NCBI RefSeq assembly: GCF_963457605.1
Contig: NZ_OY735139.1
Span: 3,130,001 to 3,194,000 of the forward strand
Length of the DNA: 64,000 nucleotides
DNA from: an uncultured Gellertiella sp.
GTDB taxonomy: Bacteria; Pseudomonadota; Alphaproteobacteria; Rhizobiales; Rhizobiaceae
Direction: 5' to 3'
Each line of letters begins with the position of its first letter. The stretch's first letter is position 1. The translations under genes and the position numbers were made by a program. Under the pieces are notes generated by a model that did no database searches, was not told where the DNA came from, and worked only from the letters and a program-made list of their open reading frames with translations. Shown piece by piece: positions 17,552 through 27,106 of the stretch.

Positions 17552-17586
17552 TTCCAATATATGGAACTAAATTTGACTATGTGGAA
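17552..17586. promoter_or_regulatory. IclR-type operator with periodic half-sites
   Basis: TTCCAATATATGGAA (17552-17566) has inverted arms TTCCA/TGGAA, and a further TGGAA follows at 17582-17586. The half-sites start at 17552, 17562 and 17582, which is multiples of 10 bp and so the same face of the helix. The site lies between the divergent SDR operon and iclR, as expected for an autoregulating IclR repressor. Confidence 0.55.
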
Positions 17587-17635
17587 TTATCCGGTTAATC
17601 CTGTCCCGGTGTCAAGATGCAAAACGGGGGGAAGG

Positions 17636-18406
17636 ATGGATCGCGAGACGGGGACGCTTGGAAAGCTGATGCGCCTGCTCGATCTCGTCGTTGCGGCGCA
17701 GCAGCCCTTGCGCTTCAGCGAGATCCAGGCGCTTTCGGGCGAACCGAGGGGGAGCGTTCATCGCCAGCTCGGACATCTCCTCAAGGAAGGTCTGATCGAG
17801 CTTGCCGCAGACGGTGGCTACCAGCCGGGGCTGCGCCTTTTGACGCTCGCCTCCAGCGCCTGGTCCCGCAACGAGTTTCGGGCGATCGCCGCCCCGACCC
17901 TTGAGATGCTGCATGCCGCAACCGGGGAGACCGTGCATCTCGGCGTGCTGCGCGGGCTGGATGTGATCTATCTCGACAAGGTGGAAAGCCGGCAGTCGGT
18001 GCGGATGCATTCGCAGATCGGCCGCGCTTCGCCGCTCTATTGCACCGGCATCGGCAAGGCAGCGCTGTCGGTGCTGCCGCCCGATGCGGTGGCCCGCACC
18101 ATCGCCGGCATTTCCTGGCAGCGCTTTACCCCGGCCACGATCACCGATGCCGCGGCCCTTGCCCGCGAGATCGAGGTGATTCGCGCCTGCGGCCATGCCT
18201 TTGACCGGGAGGAGCATGAGGAGGGGATCCGCTGTGTCGCCGCCCCGATCAGGAGCGCCGATCCCGGCTTTGCCGCCGGCATTTCGGTGACGGGGCCAGC
18301 TTTCCGGATCAGCCAGATACAGCTTGAGGACTGGGCCCCCGTGGTCCGCCAGGCGGCTGCCCGGATTTCTGCCGATATCCTTGCCCGGCTGGGACCGCGC
18401 CGTTGA
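17636..18406 (+). CDS. IclR-family transcriptional regulator
   Basis: A 256-residue IclR regulator: N-terminal winged helix (about 10-70) and C-terminal effector domain (GETVHLGVLRGLDVIYLDKV, SPLYCTGIGKAAL, and EEHEEGIRCVAAPI near the end). It is divergent from the De Ley-Doudoroff operon and probably represses it until the sugar acid or 2-keto-3-deoxy intermediate binds. The start at 17636 has a GGGGGGAAGG stretch just upstream; 17561 is open but would start inside the operator. Confidence 0.9.
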   Translation: MDRETGTLGKLMRLLDLVVAAQQPLRFSEIQALSGEPRGSVHRQLGHLLKEGLIELAADGGYQPGLRLLTLASSAWSRNEFRAIAAPTLEMLHAATGETVHLGVLRGLDVIYLDKVESRQSVRMHSQIGRASPLYCTGIGKAALSVLPPDAVARTIAGISWQRFTPATITDAAALAREIEVIRACGHAFDREEHEEGIRCVAAPIRSADPGFAAGISVTGPAFRISQIQLEDWAPVVRQAAARISADILARLGPRR

Positions 18407-18710
18407 ACCGCCACCTTCCGGCGGACTTGTTATGAAGATGATCGCTTGGGTGGAAATTGTTATTTACCACCACAAATTATCGCCGGTTACTTCTGGTGGT
18501 TTTCAAGGAATCGGATATCTTGCTACCTTCTGGGTGACGGAATGATCACTGTCTGTGATGGTTTTGTTTTCAACCATAAAATGCCTGAAAAGTGATATTT
18601 TCACGCCGAATTTTCCAGGCAAGCGGTTATGTTAAGTTCATAAGGTGGAGTCAGAAGTAATATTCTGATTTCCAATTATATAGAATATGTAGGTGTGTTC
18701 GAATATGTGT
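18407..18710. other. AT-rich intergenic region interrupted by an IS
   Basis: About 300 bp without a gene, clearly AT-richer than its surroundings and rich in GGTGG/CCACC-type short palindromes. Joined to 19974-20098 beyond the IS, it forms the original upstream region of the LuxR-type gene. It ends in the 10-bp target duplication GAATATGTGT (18701-18710). Confidence 0.6.
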
Positions 18711-19963
18711 CAGGGGAATCGGGTGAACGCATTATCCGGTGATGATGCGGACGAGGAAGTCGTCGTCCCAGGCTGCGGAGTGTCGGGCGAGATTGACGGA
18801 CAGCTTGCCCTTTCCGCGCCGGATGAGGTTCAGGGCCATGTGCTTGATGGTTGTGAAGTTGGCGGGGGCGTGATCGGTTCGCACGCGGCATTCGTCGTCG
18901 CGGAACGTCATATCCATGACCCAATGCAGGCTGTTTTCGACTGTCCAATGGCTCCGGACGACCGGACCGATGGCGCAAGCCGGGAGATTGAGCGAAGTGA
19001 TGTAGAGGCGCGTCTCTCTCGTTTGGACCCCGGCGATTTCCCGGATGGTGTCGATCATGACGATGCTTTTCAAGGCAGGCCAGTCATGCCGCTCCCGAAG
19101 CCATGCAGCGTCGTGGATCACGGTCGTTGTTCTGGTCTCGATGCGGCCATGATCCGCATCGACGGTTTCGTCGCGACTGACGACGGTGTCCTTGAAATCG
19201 CACGCCTTTTGTTCAGCGACGAAGAGTTTGACGTCCTCTTGCAAGCTGCTCTGGTTACCCTTGAGCGCCAGGACGTAATCGGCTTTCTTGTCGACGATCT
19301 TCTGCGCGACCGCGCGCTGGCAGCCGATCGCGTCGATGGTCACGATGGCACCTTCGATTGTCAGCATGTCCAGCAGTTTGGGGATGGCGACGATTTCGTT
19401 GGACTTCTCGGCCACCTTGACCTGACCCAGCACCAGGCGCTGGCGTGCGGCGAAGGCAGAGACCATATGAATGGCTGCGATCCCCCTGGACCGGTTATGC
19501 GAGCGGCGCACCGTCTTGCCGTCAATGGCGATCACGCCCTCCGGAATGCCGGCGACGGTTGCGACCCAGGTTGTGAAACAACGCTGGAATTGCTCGGCAT
19601 CGAGCGAGGCCAGAATATCGCCGAGATGGTCGTGGGCAGGCGTTCCATTCTCGAATGCCGCCAACCGGCGCAGCAAACCCAGCCTCTTCGCGCCGAACAG
19701 GGCAATCGCGGTGATGCTCTCGGCACCCGCTACCACAGCCGTGAGGCATAGCAGCAGAATCTCCTGAAGCGGGTAAACCACCTTGCCCCGCTGACGCGGG
19801 TCTTCCAGTTCCGCAAAATGCTTCAGAAAAACAACCGTTTCCTCAAACGCCGGGCACATCGCTGCCGTATCGTCCATACCATCCCCCAAAAAGCAAATCA
19901 GAGGAAAGGTACAGATTCAGCAAATCAGGCGTTTGTCACCTCCTCATTCACCCGATTGCCCTG
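18711..19963. mobile_element. ISAs1-family insertion sequence (complete)
   Basis: A 1253-bp element with imperfect terminal inverted repeats: CAGGGGAATCGGGTGAA at the left and its near-complement TTCACCCGATTGCCCTG at the right. It is flanked by the exact 10-bp direct repeat GAATATGTGT at 18701-18710 and 19964-19973. It contains a single intact transposase gene. The undamaged ends and perfect duplication suggest recent insertion. Confidence 0.95.
18732..19877 (-). CDS. ISAs1-family transposase
   Basis: A 381-residue DDE transposase of the ISAs1 (H-repeat-associated) family. It has an N-terminal DUF4338-like region with DPRQRGKVVYPL, then AIDGKTVRRS, VTIDAIGCQ and ALKGNQ around the catalytic acidic residues, and the C-terminal HWTVENSLHWVMDMTFRDD motif. 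No frameshift is seen, so it is probably active. The ATG at 19877 has GGGGGA 4 nt upstream; a TTG at 19889 is also in frame. Confidence 0.95.
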   Translation of the reverse strand: MDDTAAMCPAFEETVVFLKHFAELEDPRQRGKVVYPLQEILLLCLTAVVAGAESITAIALFGAKRLGLLRRLAAFENGTPAHDHLGDILASLDAEQFQRCFTTWVATVAGIPEGVIAIDGKTVRRSHNRSRGIAAIHMVSAFAARQRLVLGQVKVAEKSNEIVAIPKLLDMLTIEGAIVTIDAIGCQRAVAQKIVDKKADYVLALKGNQSSLQEDVKLFVAEQKACDFKDTVVSRDETVDADHGRIETRTTTVIHDAAWLRERHDWPALKSIVMIDTIREIAGVQTRETRLYITSLNLPACAIGPVVRSHWTVENSLHWVMDMTFRDDECRVRTDHAPANFTTIKHMALNLIRRGKGKLSVNLARHSAAWDDDFLVRIITG

Positions 19964-20098
19964 GAATATGTGTCCTTTCCAATGGCAGGACTCTGGTGTA
20001 ATTGATTGTAATCCGCTTTCGCATTTTGCTTTTCTTGTGAATGCTTCTGTCTTGGTGAAGTCCGCGTTACGCTGCAGCCAATCAACCATATCGAGTCC

Positions 20099-20839
20099 AT
20101 GGAAGCCATTTCATCCCTCCCGCCGCTGAAGAAGAGCATGCGCCTTCTCGCGGAGATATCCGGGTTCAAGACCCAGTTTGATGTGTTCCGCTTCATGAAG
20201 CGGGTCGCGGAAGCTTTTGGTGCGCGCGCCTTCATGGTGCTGACGCTGCCCGCCCGCACATCGTTGACGCTGGCCGGCAGTTCCGTGATCACCAACTGGC
20301 CGCCGGAAATGATCACCTTCTATGATCGCGAGAGCCTGCTCGGGCAAAGCCCCGTCATCCTCCGGCTGCGCAAATGCACCACGCCCTTCCCCTATGATGC
20401 AACCACGCTCGGCAATGGCAATCCGAACAGGAAGGAAGCTGCGGCCAAATCGCTGTTCACCCAGTTCCGCATGGAGCGCGGGGCTTATTTCCCGGTGCAT
20501 GATTCGAACGGCCAGCGTGGTGCGATTTCGCTGTCCGGGGATCGCGAGCCGTTTTCCGACGAGGAGATGATGGCGCTCAGCTATCTCTTCATCCATGTCT
20601 TCGACAGCCTGTCGATGCTGCGCGACCAGGATCGCAAGCCCAATGATACATTGACGGATCGCGAGATCGATTGCCTGACCTGGACGGCGGCGGGCAAAAC
20701 CAGCGCCGAAATCGCCGAGATTCTCACCCTGTCGGAACATACGGTCAATCACTACCTCAATCGGGCGACGAAAAAGCTCGATACAGTCAACCGCACGCAA
20801 GCGGTTGTAAAGGCGATGAAAACCGGCCTCATCAAATAG
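20099..20839 (+). CDS. LuxR-type regulator with autoinducer-binding-like domain (solo)
   Basis: 246 residues. Residues about 20-160 resemble the autoinducer-binding domain (NWPPEMITFYD, then FRMERGAYFPVHDSNGQRG). Residues 183-240 are a LuxR DNA-binding domain (LTDREIDCLTWTAAGKTSAEIAEIL and NHYLNRATKKL). The Trp and the Gly of the family signature are kept, but the usual Asp-Pro after the Tyr cluster reads Ser-Pro and a second Trp is absent, so the ligand may not be an acyl-homoserine lactone. No luxI synthase is in the window. The IS inserted about 135 bp upstream of the start may have changed its expression. Confidence 0.82.
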   Translation: MEAISSLPPLKKSMRLLAEISGFKTQFDVFRFMKRVAEAFGARAFMVLTLPARTSLTLAGSSVITNWPPEMITFYDRESLLGQSPVILRLRKCTTPFPYDATTLGNGNPNRKEAAAKSLFTQFRMERGAYFPVHDSNGQRGAISLSGDREPFSDEEMMALSYLFIHVFDSLSMLRDQDRKPNDTLTDREIDCLTWTAAGKTSAEIAEILTLSEHTVNHYLNRATKKLDTVNRTQAVVKAMKTGLIK

Positions 20840-21203
20840 GCCTGGCCGTCAATGCGCCAGGCATGAAATAGCATTTGACTCCTGCGCGGATCGTGGTTTC
20901 TATGGGGCATGGTCCGGAGGGGACTTGTCATGCCGGGGCTCACGCAAGAGCGCCCTGGCATCGGAGCAGAGAGCATCCGGAAAAGGATGCCGTGGTCGGA
21001 AAACCGCCGCGTCAGGAGAGAGCGCCCGCAGGGCATGCTCCCCTTGCGCGGCGGTTTTTTTTGTTGGCGCACGGTGCCCGGTGCCAGGGGTGCGGCAAGA
21101 TCGCCGGCGCTTTTTCCCCGGCCATGCGGGTTTTCGTTTGAAGCCGGGCCTCCGGTTTCCTATATCGGTGCCGTGCAAGTCTCATGGGCAAGGATGGCGG
21201 AAC
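20840..21203. other. intergenic region upstream of mrp
   Basis: 364 bp holding the candidate RNA (20880-21062) and a further 140 bp before the GTG start of mrp. Open frames running through the region from 20925 are extensions of the mrp frame and lack family similarity. Confidence 0.5.
20880..21062 (+). ncRNA. candidate structured RNA or leader with strong terminator
   Basis: Four stem-loops in order. A: 20906-20934, GGCAT/ATGCC with GGTCC/GGACT inside. B: 20930-20961, ATGCC/GGCAT with GGG/CCC and GCTC/GAGC inside. C: 20973-20990, GCATCC/GGATGC. D: an intrinsic terminator at 21000-21062, 12-bp outer stem AAAACCGCCGCG/CGCGGCGGTTTT followed by a run of eight T. A and B share ATGCC (20930-20934) and cannot form together. 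No reading frame here resembles a protein. It could be a small RNA or an attenuating leader of mrp. I do not recognise a known RNA family. Confidence 0.5.
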
Positions 21204-22373
21204 GTGGTTTCCAAGGAACAGGTAGCAGATGCATTGAAGACCGTGCGCGGTCCCGATCTCGAAGGCAATATCGTTGATCTCGGCATGGTTTCCGATGTCT
21301 TCATTTCGGATGCCAAGGTCTATTTCTCGCTGACGGTTGCCGCCGAGCGCGCCAATGAACTGGAACCGCTCCGCCAGGCCGCCGAACGGGTCGTCAAGGC
21401 GATCCCCGGCGTCAAGGGGGCGATGGTGGCGCTGACCGCCGACCGCAAGCCCGGCTCGGCCGCCCCGGCGAGACCGGCCGCTGCCGCGCCTTCGCACAGC
21501 CATGGCCACAAACACAGCCACAATCACAACCACGGCCCGGCACCGGCCGCAAGCCCGCCCAAACCCGGCAAGGTCGGCATTCCCGGCATCCATGCCATCA
21601 TTGCGGTGGCCTCCGGCAAGGGCGGCGTCGGCAAGTCGACCACGGCCGTCAATCTCGCGCTGGGCCTGAAGGCCAATGGCTTGCGCGTCGGCATTCTGGA
21701 TGCGGATATCTATGGTCCCTCCATGCCGCGGCTGATGAAGATATCGGGCCGTCCGACCCAGCTTGAAGGCAAGATCATCAAGCCGATGGAAAATTACGGC
21801 ATCAAGGTGATGTCGATGGGCTTCCTGGTCGACGAGGACACGGCGATGATCTGGCGCGGGCCCATGGTCCAGTCGGCGCTGATGCAGATGCTGAAGGAAG
21901 TCGCCTGGGGCGAACTCGACGTGCTGGTGATCGACATGCCGCCGGGCACCGGCGACGCGCAACTGACGATTGCCCAGCAGGTGCCGCTGGCCGGTGCGGT
22001 GATTGTCTCGACGCCGCAGGATCTGGCGCTGATCGATGCCCGCAAGGCGGTTACCATGTTCCGCAAGGTCGAGGTGCCGCTGCTCGGCGTGGTGGAGAAC
22101 ATGAGCTATTTCATCGCGCCCGACACCGGCCATCGCTACGACATCTTTGGTCATGGCGGCGCACGCGCCGAAGCGGAGCGGATCGATGTGCCCTTCCTTG
22201 GCGAAATCCCGCTGACCATGGCCATCCGCGAATATTCCGATGCCGGCACGCCCGTGGTGATATCGGAACCGGACGGTCCGCAGGCCATCGCCTACCGGCA
22301 GATCGCCACCTCGGTCTGGTCGCAGATCGCAGGCAAGGCCACCCGGACGGCACCGAGCATGGTGTTTGAATGA
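21204..22373 (+). CDS. mrp: Mrp/NBP35-family iron-sulfur carrier ATPase
   Basis: A 389-residue P-loop ATPase predicted to carry or transfer Fe-S clusters. Residues 1-80 form a MIP18/DUF59 domain (LKTVRGPDLEGNIVDLGMV). A His-rich linker follows (PSHSHGHKHSHNHNHG, about 98-113). The ATPase domain begins with the deviant Walker A SGKGGVGKST. The usual CxxC near ENMSYF is replaced by APDTG, as in other rhizobial Mrp proteins. The GTG start at 21204 (VVSKEQ) is where family members begin, with AAGGA 9 nt upstream. Confidence 0.9.
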   Translation: MVSKEQVADALKTVRGPDLEGNIVDLGMVSDVFISDAKVYFSLTVAAERANELEPLRQAAERVVKAIPGVKGAMVALTADRKPGSAAPARPAAAAPSHSHGHKHSHNHNHGPAPAASPPKPGKVGIPGIHAIIAVASGKGGVGKSTTAVNLALGLKANGLRVGILDADIYGPSMPRLMKISGRPTQLEGKIIKPMENYGIKVMSMGFLVDEDTAMIWRGPMVQSALMQMLKEVAWGELDVLVIDMPPGTGDAQLTIAQQVPLAGAVIVSTPQDLALIDARKAVTMFRKVEVPLLGVVENMSYFIAPDTGHRYDIFGHGGARAEAERIDVPFLGEIPLTMAIREYSDAGTPVVISEPDGPQAIAYRQIATSVWSQIAGKATRTAPSMVFE

Positions 22374-22723
22374 GGGGATGGGAGGCTTTCCACAGTGCAG
22401 TGGCCTCCCGTCCGCACCCTGAAAACCGGTTTTGCCGCGGTCGCAAAAATATTTTTGTTGCAATGCACAAATACGGTAAATTAGAGCCATATTATTAAAT
22501 AATTTTAAAAATACTAGTGTTGCCATACTGTTCGGCGGCACAGTGCATGCAGCCTCTAAGAAAAACTTTACAGTTGCGGCGAAAAAAAGGCAGGCTTTGC
22601 TGCACCTGCACCCTGTGGTGGGCTTGATTCTCGAAGGACTTTGCGCGATATGCCCGCACCCTCCGGCCTCTGGTCGGATCAAAAGGAGAAGAATGCCGTG
22701 TATAGGTCTGCGGGAGCCCTTGC
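22374..22723. other. 350-bp intergenic region upstream of corA
   Basis: Starts with a hairpin GGGAGGC/GCCTCCC (about 22380-22410) that may end the mrp transcript, though no T-run follows. An AT-rich promoter-like section lies at about 22445-22520. The last 150 bp is probably corA leader. No gene seen. Confidence 0.45.
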
Positions 22724-23719
22724 GTGATCACCGCCTATCGCGCCACCGGCGTTGCCTTGCGTCTTGCCGCCGGGGATATCCCTGCCGGTCTCGACAAGGA
22801 TATTGTCTGGATCGATCTTGATTGTCCGACGCGCGAGGAGGAGATCAGGATGGAAGAAGCGCTGTCCATTTCGGTTCCCACCCGCGAAGACATGAAGGAC
22901 ATCGAACCGTCCAGTCGTCTGTTCATCGAGAATGGTGACGTTTTCATGACCGGCTCGCTGGTCTGGAAGACCGAGAGTGATTTTCCCGATCTGACCGACA
23001 TCGCCTTCATCCTGACGGGCAACCGGCTGGTGACGGTGCGCTATGGCGAACCGCGCTCGTTCAAGCTGTTTGCCGCAGCCCTGCAGCGCGGCAATCATCT
23101 CCACTGCGCCCAGGCCGGGGGCAGCGGGCCGTCCGGTGCCATGATCCTGTCGCGGCTTCTGGAAACCATCGTCGACCGCACGGCGGAAATCCTCGAGCAG
23201 GAGGCCGCCCGCATCGATGCCCTGTCCCTGCAGGTGTTCAGCGGCAATGGCCGCCGCCGTCCGCCGCATTATCTCGAAAACAAGCTGATCGACATCGCCA
23301 GCCATCACCGCCTGCTCAGCAAGGTGCGTGAAAGCCTTGCATCCCTGGCGCGGCTCACCACATTCCTGCAGGCGGTTCCCGCCGAACAGGCGGATGACGA
23401 GGCGAGGGCGCTTTGCCATACCGTCTCCCGCGACATCCAGTCGCTGTCGGAACACGTGTCTTTCGTCGCCGGCAACATTACATTCCTGCTTGATGCCTCG
23501 CTCGGACTGATCAATGTCGAGCAGAATGCGATCATCAAGATCTTCTCGATTGCCTCGGTGGTATTCCTCCCCCCGACCCTCGTGGCGTCGATCTACGGGA
23601 TGAATTTCCGATTCATACCTGAAACCGAATGGTCCCTCGGCTACCCGATGTCGCTGTTTGCGATGCTGGCGTCGGCTGCGGTGACCTACTACTTTTTCCG
23701 TTGGAAAGGCTGGCTCTAG
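22724..23719 (+). CDS. CorA-family divalent cation transporter
   Basis: A 331-residue CorA-type channel for Mg2+ (or Co2+/Ni2+/Zn2+) in the inner membrane. There is a large N-terminal cytoplasmic domain and a long helix, then two membrane helices at the C-terminus, the first ending with the selectivity motif YGMNF. The final residues (RWKGWL) are basic, as usual. The start is GTG at 22724 with GGGAG 8 nt upstream. The kup gene follows 17 bp later, so the two cation carriers are probably co-transcribed. Confidence 0.93.
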   Translation: MITAYRATGVALRLAAGDIPAGLDKDIVWIDLDCPTREEEIRMEEALSISVPTREDMKDIEPSSRLFIENGDVFMTGSLVWKTESDFPDLTDIAFILTGNRLVTVRYGEPRSFKLFAAALQRGNHLHCAQAGGSGPSGAMILSRLLETIVDRTAEILEQEAARIDALSLQVFSGNGRRRPPHYLENKLIDIASHHRLLSKVRESLASLARLTTFLQAVPAEQADDEARALCHTVSRDIQSLSEHVSFVAGNITFLLDASLGLINVEQNAIIKIFSIASVVFLPPTLVASIYGMNFRFIPETEWSLGYPMSLFAMLASAAVTYYFFRWKGWL

Positions 23720-23736
23720 AGGAGCCTGAGTTTACC

Positions 23737-25638
23737 ATGTCTGAACATTCAGAACACGTTGCCCATGGCCCGGTCGGTATGCGCGCCCTGGCAGGGCTTG
23801 CCGTCGGATCGATCGGCGTTGTCTATGGCGATATCGGCACCAGCCCGCTCTACGCCTTTCGCGAGGCGCTGCGGCCGATCAGCCATGATGGCATCACCAG
23901 TGCCGAGGTGATCGGCCTGATCTCGCTGATCCTCTGGACGCTGATGATCATCGTCACGCTGAAATATGTGCTGTTGCTGCTGCGCGCCGACAACGACGGC
24001 GAAGGCGGCACATTGTCGATGCTGGCGCTGCTGATGAAGACGGCCAATGGCCATACCGCGATCCTGATGCTGCTGGGTCTGATGGGTTCGGCGCTGTTTC
24101 TCGGTGATGCGATGATCACGCCGGCCCTGTCGGTACTGTCGGCGGTCGAAGGTCTGAAACTGGTTGAGCCCAATCTTGCCGACTTCGTCGTGCCGATCTC
24201 GCTCGCCATCCTCACCATGCTGTTTGCCATCCAGTCGCATGGAACCAAGGTTGTCGCCCGGTATTTTGGACCGATCATGGTGGTCTGGTTCGTGGTGCTG
24301 GCGCTCGGCGGCATCTATCGCATCATCGGTGATCCCGTGATCTTCGCGGCGATCAATCCGCTGGAGGCGATCTCCTTCCTGGCCCGCGAGAAATTTCTGG
24401 GCGTCGTGGTTCTGGGGGCGGTGTTTCTGACGGTGACCGGGGCCGAAGCGCTCTATGCCGATCTCGGCCATTTCGGGCGCAGGCCCATTCAGGTTGCCTG
24501 GTTCTATCTGGTGTTTCCGGCGCTGATCCTGAACTATCTCGGCCAGGGTGCCCTGGTGCTCCAGCATCCCGAGGCCGCCAGCAACCCGTTCTTCCTGGTG
24601 TTTCCCGACTGGGCGCTGTTGCCGGTCGTGTTCCTGGCCACTGCGGCGACGATCATCGCCAGCCAGTCGGTGATCACCGGGGCCTTCTCGCTTGCCCGCC
24701 AGGCCATCCATCTCGGCTATCTCCCGCGCATGCAGATCCAGTTCACCTCGGAGACCAATACCGGGCAGATCTATCTGCCGACCGTCAACACGATCCTGCT
24801 GGTTGGTGTCGCCGCCCTGATCGTCACCTTCAAGAGCTCCGATGCGCTGGCCACCGCCTATGGCATCTCCGTGACCGGGGCGATGGTGGTGACCACGATC
24901 ATGTTCTTCGAATTCGTGCGCACCCGCTGGCACTGGTCGATGGCTGCGGCCATCGCGCTGCTGCTACCGTTGCTGATGCTGGAAATGGTGTTTCTCGGTG
25001 CCAACTTGCTGAAGATCCATGATGGCGGCTATGTGCCGGTGCTGTTTGCCACCGGCTTCACGCTGATCATGATGACCTGGCGGCGCGGCACGCAGATCCT
25101 GTTCAACAAGACCCGTCACACCGACATTCCGCTGATGGCCTTCATTCCATCGATCGAGAAGGAAAGCGCCCATGCGCCGAAGCGGGTGCCGGGCACGGCG
25201 ATCTTCCTCACCAGCGATCCGGAATCGGTTCCGGCTGCCCTGATGCACAATCTCAAGCACAATCACGTCCTGCATGAGAAGAACATCATCCTGACCATCA
25301 AGACCGTGAACAAGCCGCGCGCCGATGCCGATGACCGCTATCAGCTGGAAAAGCTGTCGGAGCGCTTCTCCCGCCTGCAACTGAACTTCGGCTTCATGGA
25401 ACAGCAGAATGTCTCGCAGGCGCTCGGCTATCTGCGCAAGGGCGGCGTCAAGTTCGACATCATGTCGACCTCCTTCTACCTTGGCCGCCGCAAGCTGGTG
25501 CGCGATCCGAAATCGGAAATGCCGGCCTGGCAGGGCCGCCTCTACGTGGCGCTCGCCAATACCGCGACCGACCCGTCCGACTATTTCCGCCTGCCGACCA
25601 ACCGCGTGGTGGAACTCGGTTCGCATGTGGTGATCTGA
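23737..25638 (+). CDS. kup: low-affinity potassium transporter Kup
   Basis: A 633-residue KUP/HAK/KT-family K+ uptake protein. The N-terminus has the hallmark [11 protein letters not shown], followed by about 12 membrane helices, and the C-terminal cytoplasmic domain ends [10 protein letters not shown]. The start at 23737 (MSEHSEH) follows an AGGAG-type site and fits the family; the frame is open further upstream inside corA. A strong terminator follows at 25664. Confidence 0.96.
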   Translation: MSEHSEHVAHGPVGMRALAGLAVGSIGVVYGDIGTSPLYAFREALRPISHDGITSAEVIGLISLILWTLMIIVTLKYVLLLLRADNDGEGGTLSMLALLMKTANGHTAILMLLGLMGSALFLGDAMITPALSVLSAVEGLKLVEPNLADFVVPISLAILTMLFAIQSHGTKVVARYFGPIMVVWFVVLALGGIYRIIGDPVIFAAINPLEAISFLAREKFLGVVVLGAVFLTVTGAEALYADLGHFGRRPIQVAWFYLVFPALILNYLGQGALVLQHPEAASNPFFLVFPDWALLPVVFLATAATIIASQSVITGAFSLARQAIHLGYLPRMQIQFTSETNTGQIYLPTVNTILLVGVAALIVTFKSSDALATAYGISVTGAMVVTTIMFFEFVRTRWHWSMAAAIALLLPLLMLEMVFLGANLLKIHDGGYVPVLFATGFTLIMMTWRRGTQILFNKTRHTDIPLMAFIPSIEKESAHAPKRVPGTAIFLTSDPESVPAALMHNLKHNHVLHEKNIILTIKTVNKPRADADDRYQLEKLSERFSRLQLNFGFMEQQNVSQALGYLRKGGVKFDIMSTSFYLGRRKLVRDPKSEMPAWQGRLYVALANTATDPSDYFRLPTNRVVELGSHVVI

Positions 25639-25663
25639 CCGGTTGCGATCTGCTGATGATGTG

Positions 25664-25700
25664 AAAAGGCCCCGGGGGTGATCGGACCCCGGGGCCTTTT
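25664..25700. terminator. bidirectional intrinsic terminator
   Basis: A perfect 14-bp stem (AAAAGGCCCCGGGG with its complement) around a 9-nt loop, with T-runs on both sides depending on strand. It ends the corA-kup transcript. Confidence 0.9.
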
Positions 25701-25912
25701 GTCGTTTCGGGGCAGGCCTTTCGTTAATGGAATGGCCTGTCTCGCCTGGAACGAGATGACAAAATCGCCGCATTTCCGGCCATTAACCAAAGATCAAGGT
25801 TAATGCGCGATAGTTGAAAACAGGCGCGGCAGCCCTCGCCAGGCAGAAGGGGCTGAATAGATCAGCCCGTCAACCGCGCGCGAAGATTTTGTCAAAGTGT
25901 GGAGTTGCTGTT

Positions 25913-27106
25913 TTGCGTCAGATCATCCTGAAGGCCTGCGCCTCCCGGGGAGCCTGGATTTCTCCTCTCGTTTTCGGCCTTGCGGTCTCTCTCGGCTTCC
26001 CGACCGTCACCGCCCATGGCGATCTCGCGGCCATGCTGACCGGGCTGGATGATGGCACCCCCGCCTGGCGAATGGCGCTGACGGCCTCTTCCTTTGATGC
26101 CAATGCCCGCCAGCAGCTCACCTATCGCGATCCCGCAACAACGGCCGCCATCGGCACCCGCACCGGCATGACGCTGCCGGATGGCCGCCGCGTGGCGATG
26201 AACGAGGACAAGGACCCGCCGGACCCCAGGTCCGACGAGGAGCGCGTCAACCGGCAGGACAAGAAGGGTCGCATCGTCGCCAGCGAGACCATGCAGCCGC
26301 CGAAGGATTTCACCGCCGGTTCCGTGCTGCAGCGCACCGGTGCCCTGTTCGACAGGCCGGTGGCGCCAAAGGAGCTGATGGCCTTTGCGCGAAAGCTGCC
26401 CGAGGGCACCCGCATGCTGTCCGAAGGCGGCGACATGCAGATTGCCCAGACCTTCTACCGGACGCCGCCCGCCGACCAGCCCGACGCGCAGGTGCCGGCG
26501 CTGATTGCCGGTCTCGTCACCAACCGCACCGCCGACGTGCTGGCGACGGCCTATGCGCCGACCGGACCCGACGAAAGCCGCACGTCTCCCTTCGATGCCA
26601 TCCTGAGGAAAGACCCGGAGGAGGGGCGGTTCGTGCCCGCCATCGGCCCGCAGGACCATGCCTGGGCCGCCAACATCCTGCCGCCTTCGGTCTTCTCGCA
26701 GAACGAACAGAAGTGCCTGGCCGATGCGATCTATTTCGAGGCGCGTGGCGAAGCCTTGCGCGGCCAGGCTGCCGTTGCCCAGGTGGTATTGAACCGGGTG
26801 CGCAATCCTGCCTATCCCGATACGATCTGCGGCGTCGTCTACCAGAACAAGGACTGGACCAACCAGTGCCAGTTCTCCTTTGCCTGCGACAATATCAGGG
26901 ACGTGATCTGGGACAGGGGCCGCTGGAATGTCGCCGCCGAAATCGGCCTTGCCGTCACGGCAGGCAAGATCTGGCTCAAGGACGTCGGATCGGCCACCCA
27001 TTATCACGCGATCTACGTCAAGCCGAACTGGGCCCCGACCATGAAGCGCGTCGCCCGCATCGGCTGGCACATCTTCTACCGCACCTATGGCGGTGGCTGG
27101 AGCTGA
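25913..27106 (+). CDS. cell wall hydrolase (SleB/CwlJ-type)
   Basis: Exported peptidoglycan hydrolase of the Hydrolase_2 (SleB) family. The N-terminus has a basic stretch and a hydrophobic segment (AWISPLVFGLAVSLGFP), then an unstructured region of about 250 residues rich in Pro and charged residues. The catalytic domain begins NEQKCLADAIYFEARGE and includes QAAVAQVVLNRVRNPAYPDTICGVVY (in parts) with conserved Cys residues. The start is uncertain: a TTG at 25913 gives a clean signal peptide with GGAG 9-10 nt before it, while the frame is open from 25814. Likely used in cell-wall remodelling. Confidence 0.85.
   Translation: MRQIILKACASRGAWISPLVFGLAVSLGFPTVTAHGDLAAMLTGLDDGTPAWRMALTASSFDANARQQLTYRDPATTAAIGTRTGMTLPDGRRVAMNEDKDPPDPRSDEERVNRQDKKGRIVASETMQPPKDFTAGSVLQRTGALFDRPVAPKELMAFARKLPEGTRMLSEGGDMQIAQTFYRTPPADQPDAQVPALIAGLVTNRTADVLATAYAPTGPDESRTSPFDAILRKDPEEGRFVPAIGPQDHAWAANILPPSVFSQNEQKCLADAIYFEARGEALRGQAAVAQVVLNRVRNPAYPDTICGVVYQNKDWTNQCQFSFACDNIRDVIWDRGRWNVAAEIGLAVTAGKIWLKDVGSATHYHAIYVKPNWAPTMKRVARIGWHIFYRTYGGGWS

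Noticed and set aside
20880-21062. Possible 4.5S SRP RNA or 6S RNA upstream of mrp
   Set aside because: It contains GGTCCGG, but not the conserved SRP apical loop sequence, and no 6S-type central bubble could be drawn, so only a generic RNA call is made.
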